Part shown: piece after piece, positions 1-10,141 of the stretch | Position numbering within the stretch: the first letter of the stretch is position 1 | Layout: every line of letters begins with the position of its first letter | DNA from: Silurus meridionalis | Taxonomy: Eukaryota; Chordata; Actinopteri; Siluriformes; Siluridae | NCBI RefSeq assembly: GCF_014805685.1 | Contig: NC_060904.1 | Span: 16,658,311-16,722,310 of the forward strand | Reading direction: 5' to 3' | DNA length: 64,000 nucleotides | Notes under the pieces: model-generated | Told to the model about the DNA's origin: nothing | Database searches by the model: none | What the model saw: the letters and a program-made list of their open reading frames with translations, nothing else | Translations under genes and position numbers: made by a program

Positions 1-61
1 CAAAATGAGACTGTTCATGTTTGTTGTTTCTAAGGATAGAAACATTTGTGCTAAATATGAG

Positions 62-113
62 AACAAACAAACAAACAAACAAACAAACAAACAAACAAAC
101 GAACAAACAAACA
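62..113. repeat. (AAAC)n microsatellite
   Basis: Thirteen tandem AAAC units (written ACAA in phase) with a single G interruption near 101. It is a simple sequence repeat. The open frame through it, rich in Asn-Lys-Gln-Thr, is an artefact of the repeat. Confidence 0.95.
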
Positions 114-180
114 ATTTTCACTTACCTAGAAGCTACTTGCAAAATAGCACCACCTGGTGGAAAAACTTTTTGTCATTTTT

Positions 181-303
181 TCTCTCCCTTCTTTCTCTTT
201 CTTCCTTATCCACCCTTTCTCTCCGTCCTCTCACTCTCTTTTGCCCTCCACCCCTTTCTCTCCCTCCATTCTCTTGCTACCTCTCGTTCTCTCTCTCTAC
301 CTC

Positions 304-376
<73 letters not shown>

Positions 377-392
377 ATCTTTCTCTCTCATC
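181..392. repeat. CT-rich tract with pure (CT)n core
   Basis: A polypyrimidine region of about 210 bp. The core at 309-366 is an uninterrupted CT dinucleotide run, flanked by degenerate CT/CTTT sequence. Ser-Leu frames on the plus strand and Arg-Glu frames on the minus strand are repeat artefacts. Confidence 0.95.
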
Positions 393-520
393 CCTGTTGG
401 CTCTATTCTCTTTTTTCATGTTTGGTTCAGTTCACATCACACGTCAGTGTGTTAATCAATAAATAATCCCTCTTTCCTCTCTGACATTCTCCTGTTATCT
501 TGAGTCATGACAAATCACTA

Positions 521-595
521 GTGTGTGTTTGTATGTGTGTGTGTGCCTGTGGATGTGTGTGTGTGTGTGTGTGTGTGTGAGGAAAAAAAAAAAAA
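521..595. repeat. (GT)n microsatellite followed by poly(A)
   Basis: An interrupted GT repeat covers 521-579, and a 13-bp A run covers 583-595. The A run may be the tail of an unrecognised retroposed fragment, but no body is visible upstream. Confidence 0.9.
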
Positions 596-1280
596 TAATG
601 GGGCACAAAACCTCTTGAACTCCCCCTTTTCCCCAACCTGTGATGGTACAACCTAATCCCCCAAAAGCCCCCAGCCCCCACCCTCCTTCATCACATTACT
701 AATCACGCTAACAATGCTAATTAAAATGTCAACACATTTTCCCCCTTTTTTTGGTTTAATTTGTTGCTGGATTTTGACCGCAGCATTTTTTGCCAAGTGT
801 CCAATCTCATCTGGGGAAATGTGCGAGATTAAATGGATTCTCAAAACCCACCTCACCACCCCCCTTTATTTTTCAATGAACATCTGGTTTGCTAACAAAC
901 AATTTACCGGCGATTTTTAACGATTAGAGCTTCATTACGTGCGGCCTGGCGAAGACCTACTCTCGTTCCAAATAGAAGTGTTTATACAGGCGCGAACCCA
1001 AACCCCCTTCATCCCATATACGAGCGACGCGGCAGCGCTCACTTATTCCCGATAGCAGGCCTGGTCTGAGATGTCAGGCTTATTCAGTTTTAATGACTTT
1101 ATGTAATTACGGATGAATAAAAAATGGGCAGTAATATTTTGGAGAGGCTGAAGAAGCACCAGAGGGCAAGAAGATGCTGCTGGATCACTGCATGGAGCTT
1201 CGTCCTGCTGGTGTTTTATTGTTATTTGTGGCTTGGTGTGTGTTTATGATGTCGGGCTGAGATTTGCATATGAATATGTG

Positions 1281-1286
<6 letters not shown>
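596..1286. other. Unique DNA with a high-complexity block
   Basis: No gene or repeat family is recognised. The stretch at about 900-1170 has higher GC, several CG dinucleotides and homeobox-like AT words. This makes it a weak candidate for a conserved noncoding element. Open frames at 653-920 are short, overlap on both strands and look like chance. Confidence 0.3.

Positions 1287-1333
<47 letters not shown>
1287..1333. repeat. (GT)n microsatellite
   Basis: A pure TG/GT dinucleotide run of about 23 units, preceded by a degenerate lead-in from 1281. Confidence 0.95.
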
Positions 1334-1336
<3 letters not shown>

Positions 1337-1710
1337 TATTTATTAGTGCTTGAGCCCTGTGTAATGGTGTTTGTTTAACTCCAGGCCAAGACATAATATA
1401 ATATATACTCAAGAAAATACAATAGCAAACAAAAAGTGGGTTTCAGAATGGCGTCCACATGGTCATAATTACGACACGCAACTTTAACGCCGATTTAACG
1501 TTTTTTATTAATTAATAATAAAAGGTTCTTTAAAGGTTTTTACAGCTCCAACATACTGTAAATAAACCGTCCTTCACCATGTTGACATGTTAAATTAAAC
1601 AACATTTTTAACATTTTACTAGACAAAAAATAAAGTACGCCCCCTAGAGGTTATCAAAAGAGTCACAGTTGCCTTAAAAGGCATCTTAAAAATTAGTTTG
1701 TCAAGTTTTG
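1334..1710. other. No recognisable feature
   Basis: AT-rich unique sequence. I see no gene, repeat family or RNA gene. Confidence 0.4.

Positions 1711-1787
<77 letters not shown>
1711..1787. repeat. (ATCT)n microsatellite
   Basis: About 19 perfect ATCT tetranucleotide units. The array abuts the left end of the T1 transposon relic that starts at about 1788. Confidence 0.96.
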
Positions 1788-2283
1788 GGCCATAAGTTTG
1801 GTATATGAATTTCGAGCATCACATTCCACATTTAGTCCCAATTCACTCATAATTCCCTCCACTCTTCTGGGAAGATGTTCCACTAGATTTTGAAACGCGC
1901 TTATGGATATTTGTGTTAATCAGCCACAAGGGTGTTATGAAAGGCAGGTACTGATGTAGGTGATGTGAGGAGACCTGGGGTGCAGTCAGAGTTCATATTC
2001 ATCCCAAAGGTGTTCAGTAGAGATGAGATCAGAGCTCTATAGCAGGCTATTCAAGATCCTCTCCAAAGCATGTAAACCAGATCTTCATGGAGCTCACTTT
2101 GGGCACAGGGGCATCGCCATGCTGGAACAGGTTTGGGTTTCGAAGTTCAAGTGAATGCAAAATTGTATTAAAGTGCATCTAATGACGTCCTGTACAATCG
2201 AGTATTTTGTGGTAACAGTTTGGAAAAGAACCACATATAGCAGGAAAGGTCAGGTGTCCCAATACTTTTGGAAACATAGTGTA
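1788..2283 (-). mobile_element. Tc1/mariner-like relic (T1 copy 1)
   Basis: This is a decayed nonautonomous copy of a Tc1-like transposon, read on the minus strand. The right end has the terminal word GGTGTCCCAATACTTTTGGA followed by an ATAGTGTA-type end. On the complement, 2096-2131 encodes a run close to FQHGDAPV followed by K, the DDE-region block of Tc1 transposases. Further left, the complement reads SDL, a two-residue interruption and EHLWDE, the remnant of the SPDLNPIEHLWDEL motif. In-frame stops and indels make it non-functional. About 500 bp remain of an element that is normally about 1.5 kb or longer. Related copies at about 9150, 21685, 23823, 33380 and elsewhere support a family. 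Confidence 0.85.
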
Positions 2284-3008
2284 TTTCCTGATGTAGAATA
2301 CGGTTAGTTAGTTACACAAGCATTGCGTGAGATCGCTGCTTCGTTGAAATAAATAATAAATTCATTATTTATAAATATAAAAATGAGCATTATTTGAATT
2401 CTACGTATTGCTTATTTGATTATTGAAGCCTTTACGCTGTTCACACTCCAAAAAAGCATAATTGAAAAGGATTTATGTAAAAATATAAATGAGTCGAAGA
2501 TAATCAGACAGTTTCTTAAGGACAAAGATTTCTGACGGTCTCACTTTGTCTCACGCTGCCGTGATAATCCAGTGCACCGGTGTTTAAATGCAAACAGTCC
2601 TCAAACACAGCACACTGATAAAAAAGCAATTAGTTCGCAGCAGCTGGAGCTGGAGCTCGGCCTCGGAAGCGTGGGACTTATCCGCGACTCCTGTGACCTC
2701 CTGGACTGGATTTGAAAGCAAGTCCTTGGGGGGGTTTCAGACCGAGCCGGGTGGTGGTGGTGCTGGTGATGGTGATGATGCTGGAAGGATCGGTGTTGGT
2801 TTCCTGCTGGATCACTGGAAATAGCTTGGGGTTAAAACTGTGTTTGAATGTGTTTGAGTGTTAAAAATAGCAGCGGATTTTTTAATATAAATCATGTATT
2901 CGTTTCTTCGATTAAAACCGCGGTTGATGATGAAACGGCTCGGATCGGAAAAGCGAGAGGAAGAAATCGTATCGAACGTTAGCGGTAATCAATTACTCCT
3001 GTATGATA
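2284..3008. other. Unique DNA with short GGT/GAT-rich patch
   Basis: The part up to about 2560 is AT-rich. Between 2570 and 2825 it becomes GC-richer and includes an imperfect GGT/GAT trinucleotide patch at about 2752-2783. A 78-codon open frame spans that patch, but its predicted product resembles nothing I know and it lacks convincing splice sites. Confidence 0.35.
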
Positions 3009-3475
3009 TTAATTAAGGTTGTGTATTAATGAAGAACGATGATGCAGGATGAGGAACGATTCATGTCTTGCCCTTTTGCTGCTGTTTAATATCGACAAGA
3101 TCAGGTCATGCCCATGAATAACGGCAGAAATCTTCAGTCGGAACTCTGGCCGTCCGTTTTCATCTTTTGTAAATAGCAAAAAGAGCAAATTGATCTTCTG
3201 AGCTGAGGTTTGTATTCTCATGCTAACACACTGCTGGAATTTCGCATGCCAAGCACGTAAGAGGGAGGTAAGGCAGCGCCAGTCAACAGGCCCATGACGC
3301 ACTGTTGGCAAATGTTCGAGCAGTGAGCGCCTGAAATCTCCTCGGGATGCCTGAGGGAACTCGACAGGGTGCAGAAAGCAAAGCTGTGGCCTCACAGTGC
3401 CGAAGTTGTTTCTCTGGCGTGATTTACAGCCGTCTGAATGGTGTAAACTGGAGCACATTAGCGCAAATTGATTGT
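3009..3475. other. High-complexity block with 149-codon minus-strand frame
   Basis: This region is GC-richer than its surroundings and free of visible repeats. The minus strand stays open for 149 codons (3458 to 3009). The predicted peptide has no domain, signal or motif that I recognise. Nearby words such as GCGCAAATTGATTG suit a conserved noncoding element. I cannot separate a chance frame in such an element from a single exon of an unknown gene. I favour noncoding. Confidence 0.3.
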
Positions 3476-3633
3476 TAGTGTCGTGTCATGTGTACACTTT
3501 GTTTCGTCTTGTTTGTAGTTACAGAAAATGGGCTGCGAATGGTGATGATGTGGGTGGGGATTTTTGCTTTAGCATATGAACATCTTTGTAAAGATCGTTT
3601 TCACAGCTCTCTAAGCTTTACATAATAATTTCT

Positions 3634-3766
3634 CCTAGTTCATGTGAAGGGAAAGTTTCATGTTGCCACATACAAGAAGATAATATACAATTATGATCAT
3701 TTTGATAACAGTAAAAGCCACAAATGGATGGAAAAGCCAGGTGTCTCAATACTTTTGGCCATAATG
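3634..3766 (-). mobile_element. T1 terminal fragment
   Basis: About 130 bp matching the right-hand portion of the T1 family as seen at 2150-2283 and 24395-24502. It contains the subterminal AAGTGAAGGGAAA-like segment and the terminal word GGTGTCTCAATACTTTTGGC. The transposase part is absent, so this is a solo end. Confidence 0.7.
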
Positions 3767-3803
3767 AATTTTCCCTTATTTTATATATATATATATATAG
3801 ATA

Positions 3804-4345
3804 CAGTACAGACCAAAAGTTTCTACACACCTTCTCATTCAAAGAGTTTTCATGACTATGAAAATTGTAGAGTCACACTGAAGGCATCAAGGGCTATTTG
3901 ACCAAGAAGGAGAGTGATGGGGTGCTGCTCCAGATGACCTGGCCTCCACAGTCACCGGACCTGAACCCAATCGAGATGGTTTAAGGGTGAGCTGGACCGC
4001 AGAGTGAAGGCAAAAGGGCCAACAAGTGCCAAGCATCTCTCGGGGAACTCCTTCAAGACTGTTGGAAGACCATTTCAGGTGACTACCTCTTGAAGCTCAT
4101 CAAGAGAATGCCAAGAGTGTGCAAAGCAGTAATCAAAGCAAAAGGTGGCTACTTTGAAGAACCTACAATATGCCATTTTTCAGTTGTTTCACACTTTTTT
4201 GTTATGTATATAATTCCATATATAATTCCACATGTGTTAATTCATAGTTTTGATGCCTTCAGTGTGAATCTACAATTTTCATAGTCATGAAAATAAAGAA
4301 AACTCTTTGAATGAGAAGGTGTGTCCAAACTTTTGGTCTGTACTG
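3804..4345 (+). mobile_element. Internally deleted Tc1-like element with intact ends (T2)
   Basis: A 542-bp element bounded by TA target-site dinucleotides at 3802-3803 and 4346-4347. The inverted repeats of about 60-70 bp begin CAGTACAGACCAAAAG and run through the TTCTCATTCAAAGAG and TCATGACTATGAAAATTGTAG segments. Only the C-terminal part of the transposase is left. At about 3934-3977 the plus strand encodes TWPPQSPDLNPIE, the LNPIE motif with the residues around the second catalytic Asp region. This is followed by a frame break with stops, then LLKLIKRMPRVCKAVIKAKG near 4090-4150, which matches the Tc1 C-terminus. It cannot encode a working enzyme, but it has the structure of a MITE that could have been mobilised in trans. 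Confidence 0.93.
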
Positions 4346-5049
4346 TATATATATATTTTTATAAAAACCCTTATTCTCATTAAGCAGCCGCTCGGATTGT
4401 AGAGTATAATACAGCACCAGATAACAAGCACTTCCTCACAAGCTGATCAAATGATCTGGTCTAACATCTATCATGATTTTTACTTTCAGCCTGAATTAAT
4501 TCAAGGCTGTAAGCGGTTGATAAATAAATAAATATTTTTTTTTAATCTGCTGTAAAAACTGTATAACATAAAATGTTATATATAGAGCAACAAACCTTAT
4601 TACACACAAAAGCAAATTAGATATCAAATAGCTCATCATTATTTCACTCACACTCCTGGTCATGTGTGTGTGTAAGGGATTGATGGTTTATATGCAGGGT
4701 TTGAGAATGGTTTGATGTCCCCACAAGGGTAGGTATACGTGGCACACTTGACCTCTTGAGGATTTTCGGCTGGTCATTAAGACCCCAGGCGTAGAAGTTT
4801 AATTAGTGATGTTACAGTAATAATGGAATGAACTTTTTTAGTGTGTGTGTGTGGGTGTGTGTGTGGGTGTGTGTGTGTATGAGGGGGTGTTAGAATAAAA
4901 GACAAAGATAGAGGAAAGCACAAGACAGAAGGGTCATATTACAGAGTCCAAGCTGATAATGAAATGAATAAATTAATTATGAATTGAAAATGAACTAAAG
5001 GTTTTATATTCCATTATGTGAAATTGAGGTGAGAGACTGGTTAGAGAAG

Positions 5050-5051
<2 letters not shown>
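4346..5051. repeat. Mostly unique DNA with interrupted (GT)n at 4841-4878
   Basis: AT-rich sequence without recognisable genes. A GT repeat with GGGTGT interruptions covers 4841-4878. Nothing else is recognised. Confidence 0.6.

Positions 5052-5094
<43 letters not shown>
5052..5094. repeat. (GT)n microsatellite
   Basis: A pure GT dinucleotide run of about 21 units. Confidence 0.95.
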
Positions 5095-5095
<1 letters not shown>

Positions 5096-5133
5096 TGTAA
5101 GAGAGAGAAGCTTCATATCATTGTCTGAAGGGG

Positions 5134-5180
5134 GGTATGTGGGAGCTCAGTGGTTAAGGCTCTGGGTTGCTGATCGGGAA
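5134..5180 (+). mobile_element. SINE-B head fragment truncated by a microsatellite
   Basis: The segment GGGAGCTCAGTGGTTAAGG and the following TGGGTTGCTGATCGG match the tRNA-derived 5' head of SINE-B. That head is seen in full on the plus strand at 28140 and on the minus strand at 63145. The body and tail are missing, and the sequence passes directly into the (GATG)n array. Confidence 0.75.
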
Positions 5181-5220
5181 GATGGATGGATGGATGGATG
5201 GATGGATGGATGGATGGATG

Positions 5221-5287
<67 letters not shown>

Positions 5288-5340
5288 GGATGGATGGATG
5301 GATGGATGGATGGATGGATGGATGGATGGATGGATGGATG

Positions 5341-5406
<66 letters not shown>
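5181..5406. repeat. Compound (GATG)n(GATA)n(GATG)n(GATA)n array
   Basis: Four alternating blocks: GATG at 5181-5220, GATA at 5221-5285, GATG at 5286-5340 and GATA at 5341-5405. The two GATA blocks have almost the same length and are offset by 120 bp, so a GATA+GATG block was probably duplicated. Confidence 0.96.
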
Positions 5407-5589
5407 GAAAAAGAGGAATGGATTAATTAAAAGGTGTTTGTCTGGATATATAGATTAAAGGGTTGATGGATTGATTGATAGATAGATAGATTAAAAGATG
5501 GCTGTATGCATGGGTAGATAAATTAACAAGTGGATGAATGAATGGATGAATAGTTGGATGGATAAATTAAAACATGGATGGGTGGATGA

Positions 5590-5669
<80 letters not shown>

Positions 5670-5890
5670 AAGGGTGTATGGATGGATAGATGAATAGATG
5701 GATCAATAAAAAATAAGATGAATGGGTGGATGAATGGATAGGTTAAAGGGTGGATGGATGGATGGATAGATAGATTAAGGAGTGAATGAATTGAGGGATG
5801 GATAAAGAGATTAAAAGATAGATGGACAGAAAGATAAAATGGTGACTGGATGGATAGATGAATAGATGGATAGATAGAACAAAAGATGAC
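5407..5890. repeat. Degenerate GATG/GATA array with a fresh (GATA)n core
   Basis: An eroded continuation of the array, with mixed GATG, GATA, GATT and AATG tetramers and AAAG-containing spacers. A nearly perfect GATA core lies at 5589-5668. The minus-strand frames rich in Ile, Tyr, Leu, Ser, His and Pro are artefacts of the tetranucleotide repeat. Confidence 0.9.
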
Positions 5891-6574
5891 TGGATAGTTT
5901 GAAAAAAACCTGTGATTTCTCAAACATCATTATCTCAATATTGATATATTTGATCATGTTGGTCACCCATGAAGAATCGAGTTGCCGTAATTGCGTAATA
6001 TAAAGTAAATCATAAGTCAGTAATATTCCTGGCCGGATCACTTCCCTGCAGGACGTCACTTTGGCGTTACGCGTTTTCGAGGCCCAAACGACTCGATCGA
6101 TACAAATGTCAGAATAATACAGTAATAAGCATGAAACCAGGAAGTAAATCAGGCCTTGACTGACAGACGTAACAAAGGCATCAGCAGCACATATTCCCCA
6201 GGAAAGACTTTTTTTTTTTTAAATGCTACATCAGTCATAAGCTGCGTTTTGAAGCGCTGGACATTTTGACAGCGAGTTCTCGGTTCAGCTCGTAATGAAC
6301 TCCCAGTAGCTCTTAGCTGCTGTAATGACATGAAGAGATTCCATGTTAATCCCAAATCAGCATGCGGCGAGCCAAATTTCAAACACAAAGGCGAGATGGA
6401 ACCGAAGGACTAAATTTGGCCAAGTTTCCTGATTTGGATTAGATTGGATTTTTGTGTGTACACTGTTAGGAAATGAAACGTTACCAAGACAACAAGGTTT
6501 GAATAGGTTTTTACAGCAAAGGTTTTTACAGGATCGGACAACATCGACAACACGGCTTTAAATAAAGCAAAATG
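5891..6574. other. Unique DNA, moderate complexity
   Basis: No gene is recognised. The part at about 6000-6420 is GC-richer with several CG dinucleotides and no repeat, a weak conserved-element candidate. A 79-codon minus-strand frame at 6149-6388 resembles no protein I know. Confidence 0.3.
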
Positions 6575-6734
6575 ACATTATAGCATACATTTGCCAGACA
6601 CCCTTATCATACAACTGAGCAGTTAAAGGTTAAGGGCCTTGCTCAAGGGCCCAGAAGTCTTGAGCAGGGATTTAAACTCATACCTTCTAAACAGATGTCC
6701 AATATCTTGAACCCCTAAGCTACCACCTTCCTAA
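6575..6734 (-). mobile_element. SINE-A copy
   Basis: A tRNA-derived SINE in reverse orientation. The left end carries the complement of the family tail (ATTTGCCAGACACCCTTATC). The middle has GGTTAAGGGCCTTGCTCAAG, and the right end has AGCTACCACC, the complement of the GGTGGTAGCT head. It is diverged from the other copies. Confidence 0.85.
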
Positions 6735-6935
6735 TAAGACGCTAAGACCATAAAATTGAACATCCCGTTCTGAATTTCGTCTTAATTTGCCTCCATTCTT
6801 CTCTAATAAATTGTGCAAACAATAATAATAAATAGTAAACATGTAAATATTGGTTGTTTAGAGGCAATATGGTGCATGAACTCAGCCGTGGTCTGAACAC
6901 TTCAGGACCTTTTCCCAGACGGATGTCGGGTGAAG

Positions 6936-6938
<3 letters not shown>

Positions 6939-6987
<49 letters not shown>
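6939..6987. repeat. (GT)n microsatellite
   Basis: A pure GT run of about 24 units. The 208-codon minus-strand frame crossing it (7368 to 6742) contains a Thr-His run from this repeat and looks non-genic. Confidence 0.95.
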
Positions 6988-6991
<4 letters not shown>

Positions 6992-7605
6992 AGGGGAGGG
7001 TGTATGGTCAGCCATAATGCTAGTGGTTTTGCAGATTTAGCGTTTGGTGTTGATGTCCGCTGGTGAGACGATGCGATTTTATGCTCAAAAGCATTTTTAT
7101 GGTTTCGAAAATGAAATCTTTCGATCACGTGTACAATAGAATAGTAATTGAAACTCGCACTGTGGCCAGAGAATGGATTCGATGCTACGCTTTCAACAGC
7201 TCCGATAGCAACGTGACATTCCGCTATTCTTGAATTATGTTCCAGATTTTTGCGTTTAGTCCACTGGCATTGGTATTTGCATGATAAATGCGGTGCAGTG
7301 AACAGTGTTGGGGTAAAAACAAGGCTTTCCTCGGCTAGTTTTGCAGGCAGGGTTTCACTGTATTCCATAATACGTGCCGTTGCGGAGGATCACATCAGTG
7401 CAATGACCCTTAGGCTGAATATAAGATGTACATTTCCATATGAAATGGAAATCTATGTCGAAGCACAGTCATATGTATTGATGAAACCTGACAAATCTGT
7501 CACCTTCCGGTGCACCGGAGATGAAACTCCAGGATGTCGAAAACAGCAACACATAACTGAGGGAACGTGAAAATTATAATGTGGGAACAAAAAATGAGAC
7601 AATGA

Positions 7606-7606
<1 letters not shown>
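6988..7606. other. No recognisable feature
   Basis: Unique sequence of mixed composition. The frames on both strands at 7250-7570 overlap each other and look like chance. A small inverted repeat, CATTTC...GAAATG, lies near 7431. Confidence 0.35.

Positions 7607-7650
<44 letters not shown>
7607..7650. repeat. (AAT)n microsatellite
   Basis: About 15 perfect ATA/AAT trinucleotide units. Confidence 0.96.
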
Positions 7651-7651
<1 letters not shown>

Positions 7652-8254
7652 GCTTTATATCTGACTACATTGTGGTTGATTATTTTCTCAAAGCATCACT
7701 CCATGAAGGTTTGAGTCCCTACAAAATAACACTCGAAACGCATCGCAGTGGCTTCTCGCTCACCATGCGACAGATTGTCGTGGGCATCTGCTTTTTAGTG
7801 TGCCTTTATTCTCATTCCCGTGCCCCTTCTAGTCATTGTGGTCCTGCATCATTCCTTCTCCGGGACATTAACTCCTGCTGGCTTTGGTGGAGACGGTTTT
7901 TCCCCTCACACCTTTTCTTAATGAGTTAATTAGCTCTGTAGCTCGCTCGTTAAGCACTGATTAACTCGCAATGGCTCGCACGCTATTATTTGTGCTTCTA
8001 TTTATTATAATTACTTGTGGTTATGGAGATTGAATTTGCTCATAAATTGTTATTATAGTAAGTAACGGCACTGTGGACGTTAACTGGGTGCAATTTCGAT
8101 TTTTTATTTTATTTTTTTTACACAAGTCGAAGGAACTTGATCTTTGCGATGTAGTGATGTCTAGTGGAGCTTTTTAATGGTTTTACACGGACTGCTAAAT
8201 ACGCGAGACAATTTCAGGCAGAAGGTGGTTAAAAACAGGACGCAAAAACGTGTA
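7651..8254. other. Unique DNA with homeobox-type AT words
   Basis: No gene or repeat is recognised. At 7915-8010 there are clustered AGTTAATTAGCTC and GATTAACTCG words, the type common in vertebrate conserved enhancers. This is only suggestive. Confidence 0.3.
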
Positions 8255-8790
8255 AAGCATTCGTTTTAATGGGCCAAATCCAGTCAGATCATTATAGTGA
8301 TAATCCATAATCAGACACTGAGAGACGAGTGAAAGAAACAGGAAGCATAAAAATGGTAAGGAAATTAGGCAATATCTAGGGTTTAGTTAGTGTTCACAAA
8401 AATACACTTTTTTCAATTTGAGAGAGGGTTAAACAGGGATTATCCATAATCAGACACTGAGAAATAGGTCAAATTCAGAAACTGGAGGAACCAAGATAAA
8501 AAACTGAGGGCTGAAAGTTAATCTCATAAAATAATGCAATTTTCAAATCAGAGAGGGTTTAGATGGGATAATCTATAATCAAGCACTTGACACCAGTGTT
8601 ATAAGCAGGAAGTGAAAAAAAAAGGAGCAGGATGCAATTTGGCTTGACATTATAAGACACTGTTTAAACGTTTTTGCAAAATTCCATTCACATTTTTTAT
8701 TTTAGAAAGAATTAAAAAAGGATTCATTCATAAACAGGCCAAAGTGAAAGAACAAAAAGGAAGCATCAAGATGAAAACTGGGGCATGACT
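8255..8790. repeat. Diverged tandem repeat, about 135-bp unit, about 4 copies
   Basis: The word GATAATCCATAATCAGACAC recurs in variant form at 8299, 8438 and 8567 (spacings 139 and 129 bp). Each is followed by a CACTGAG-like stretch, an AGGAAG/AACCAAGAT-like segment and then an AGAGAGGGTT stretch (8421, 8551). A fourth, more eroded unit begins near 8717 with a GATTCATTCATAAACAG variant. No coding role is visible. Confidence 0.8.
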
Positions 8791-9149
8791 TGCAAAAAGA
8801 TATCGAGGAAGAATTGGATTTATTTAATAAGCTCATCTCCCTAGACAACTTCCTTAGACATGGACTAGAACTAACCTGGACCACCTGTGAAGTATTTATG
8901 GGAGCGATAATTTGAGCGCAAGCTTGATCTTACGCTGTCTAACAGCAGAGTCTGTGTCTGTGAAGTTTACAGATCTGTGAAGAACAGAGTGAAGTCAGCC
9001 AGTCGCTGATGGATATACTGATGCAACAGTGAACAAAGGTAAGAAGCAGTCAGGAATGAAAGCAGTCTGAATTTACTCAGTATGGGATGATTAGCAAGAC
9101 TCCACAAAGACATAGAGGAATCAATAAGTATATATTAAAAAACTTGAGA
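8791..9149. other. No recognisable feature
   Basis: Unique sequence between the tandem repeat and a T1 relic. I see no gene, RNA or repeat family. Confidence 0.35.
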
Positions 9150-9622
9150 TACTGTATGTGGACACCTGAGCATAAAACTTGCTTTAGGAACATCTTATTC
9201 CACATTTAGTCTCCACTTGCTGTTATAATAACCTGGGAATAATCTGGGAAGATGTTCCACTAGATTTTTTGTGTGTGGAAATTTACACTTATTCAGCCAC
9301 ATGGATGTTGGTAAAGTCTCCTGATGTAGGTGAAGTGAGGAGGTCTGGGGTGCAGTCAGTGTTCATATTCATCATGTTTGATAGAGTTGAGGTCAGAGCT
9401 CTATAGCAGGAGATCTTTAACTCCAACGCATGTACACCATATCTTCTTGGATCTGGTTTCATGCACAGTTGCATTGCCATGCTGGAAGTTTCAGTGAAGA
9501 GAATATTTTATGCTAGCAAATCCAAAGACATCCTTTACAATCGTGTGCCTCCAACTTTTTGGGAAGAATCACATATGACTGGAAAAGTCAGGCATCTCAG
9601 TACTTTTGCCCATATAGTGTAT
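9150..9622 (-). mobile_element. Tc1/mariner-like relic (T1 copy)
   Basis: Both ends are recognisable: a shortened left end (ACTGTATGTGGACACCTGAG) and a right end with CAGTACTTTTGCCCATATAG. In between lie the diagnostic segments GGGAAGATGTTCCACTAGAT and GCATTGCCATGCTGGAA (complement of the FQHGNA block) in the same order as T1 copy 1. The transposase portion is reduced and broken. Confidence 0.85.
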
Positions 9623-9688
9623 ATAAAACACCAGCACAAACACTGGCCTTCTTCGTTCTTTGATTCATGCACATAAAGCTGCGAAATA

Positions 9689-10141
9689 CCGATCAGGCAT
9701 AACATTATGAGAACTTGCCTAATACTGTGTTAGTCCTCTTTTTGCTGCCAAAACAGTCGTGACACGTGGAACATGTTGGATCGGACCACACGGACCAGCC
9801 TTCGCTCCCTACATGCATCACTGAGACTCAGACGCCGGTTCACCACTGTTCCTTCCTTGGAGCACTTTTTATACTGAGCACTGAAAACCAGGAACATCCC
9901 ACAAGAGCTGAAGTTTTGGAGACGATCCGACTCAGTCGTCTAGACGTCACAATTTGTCGCTCAAATCCTTACACTCGCCCATTTTTCCTGCTTCTAACAC
10001 GTCAACTTTGAAGACAAAATGTTCACTTGCTGCCTAATAAATATATCCACCCACTAACAAGCCATGATGAAGAGATCATCAGTGTTCTTCACTTCACCGC
10101 TCATAATGTTATAATTGTCATATTGTTATGTCTGATCGGTG
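9689..10141 (-). mobile_element. Internally deleted Tc1-like element (T3)
   Basis: The ends begin CCGATCAGGCATAACATTAT on the left and end with the complementary ATGTCTGATCGGTG-type sequence on the right. TA dinucleotides flank both sides (9687-9688 and 10142-10143). The interior keeps only the N-terminal part of a Tc1-like transposase on the minus strand. The complement of 9775-9850 carries a TVVNRR-like linker and an ARRL-type segment typical of the paired-like DNA-binding domain. The catalytic domain is deleted. Total length is about 450 bp against about 1.3 kb or more for a full element. Confidence 0.85.

Noticed and set aside
5..466. Overlapping 144-153-codon frames, rich in Ser and Leu
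   Set aside because: They run through the (AAAC)n and (CT)n repeats. The peptide is a translation of simple sequence.
5181..5406. CRISPR-like array
   Set aside because: The units are contiguous tetranucleotides without spacers, and the genome is clearly eukaryotic.
5491..5923. Minus-strand frames of 71-118 codons, rich in Ile, Tyr, Leu, Ser, His and Pro
   Set aside because: They are produced by (GATA)n and (GATG)n tetranucleotides, with no independent coding signal.
6742..7368. 208-codon minus-strand frame, the longest in the window
   Set aside because: It crosses a (GT)n repeat giving a Thr-His run. It has no domain or splice support, and the flanking parts look random.
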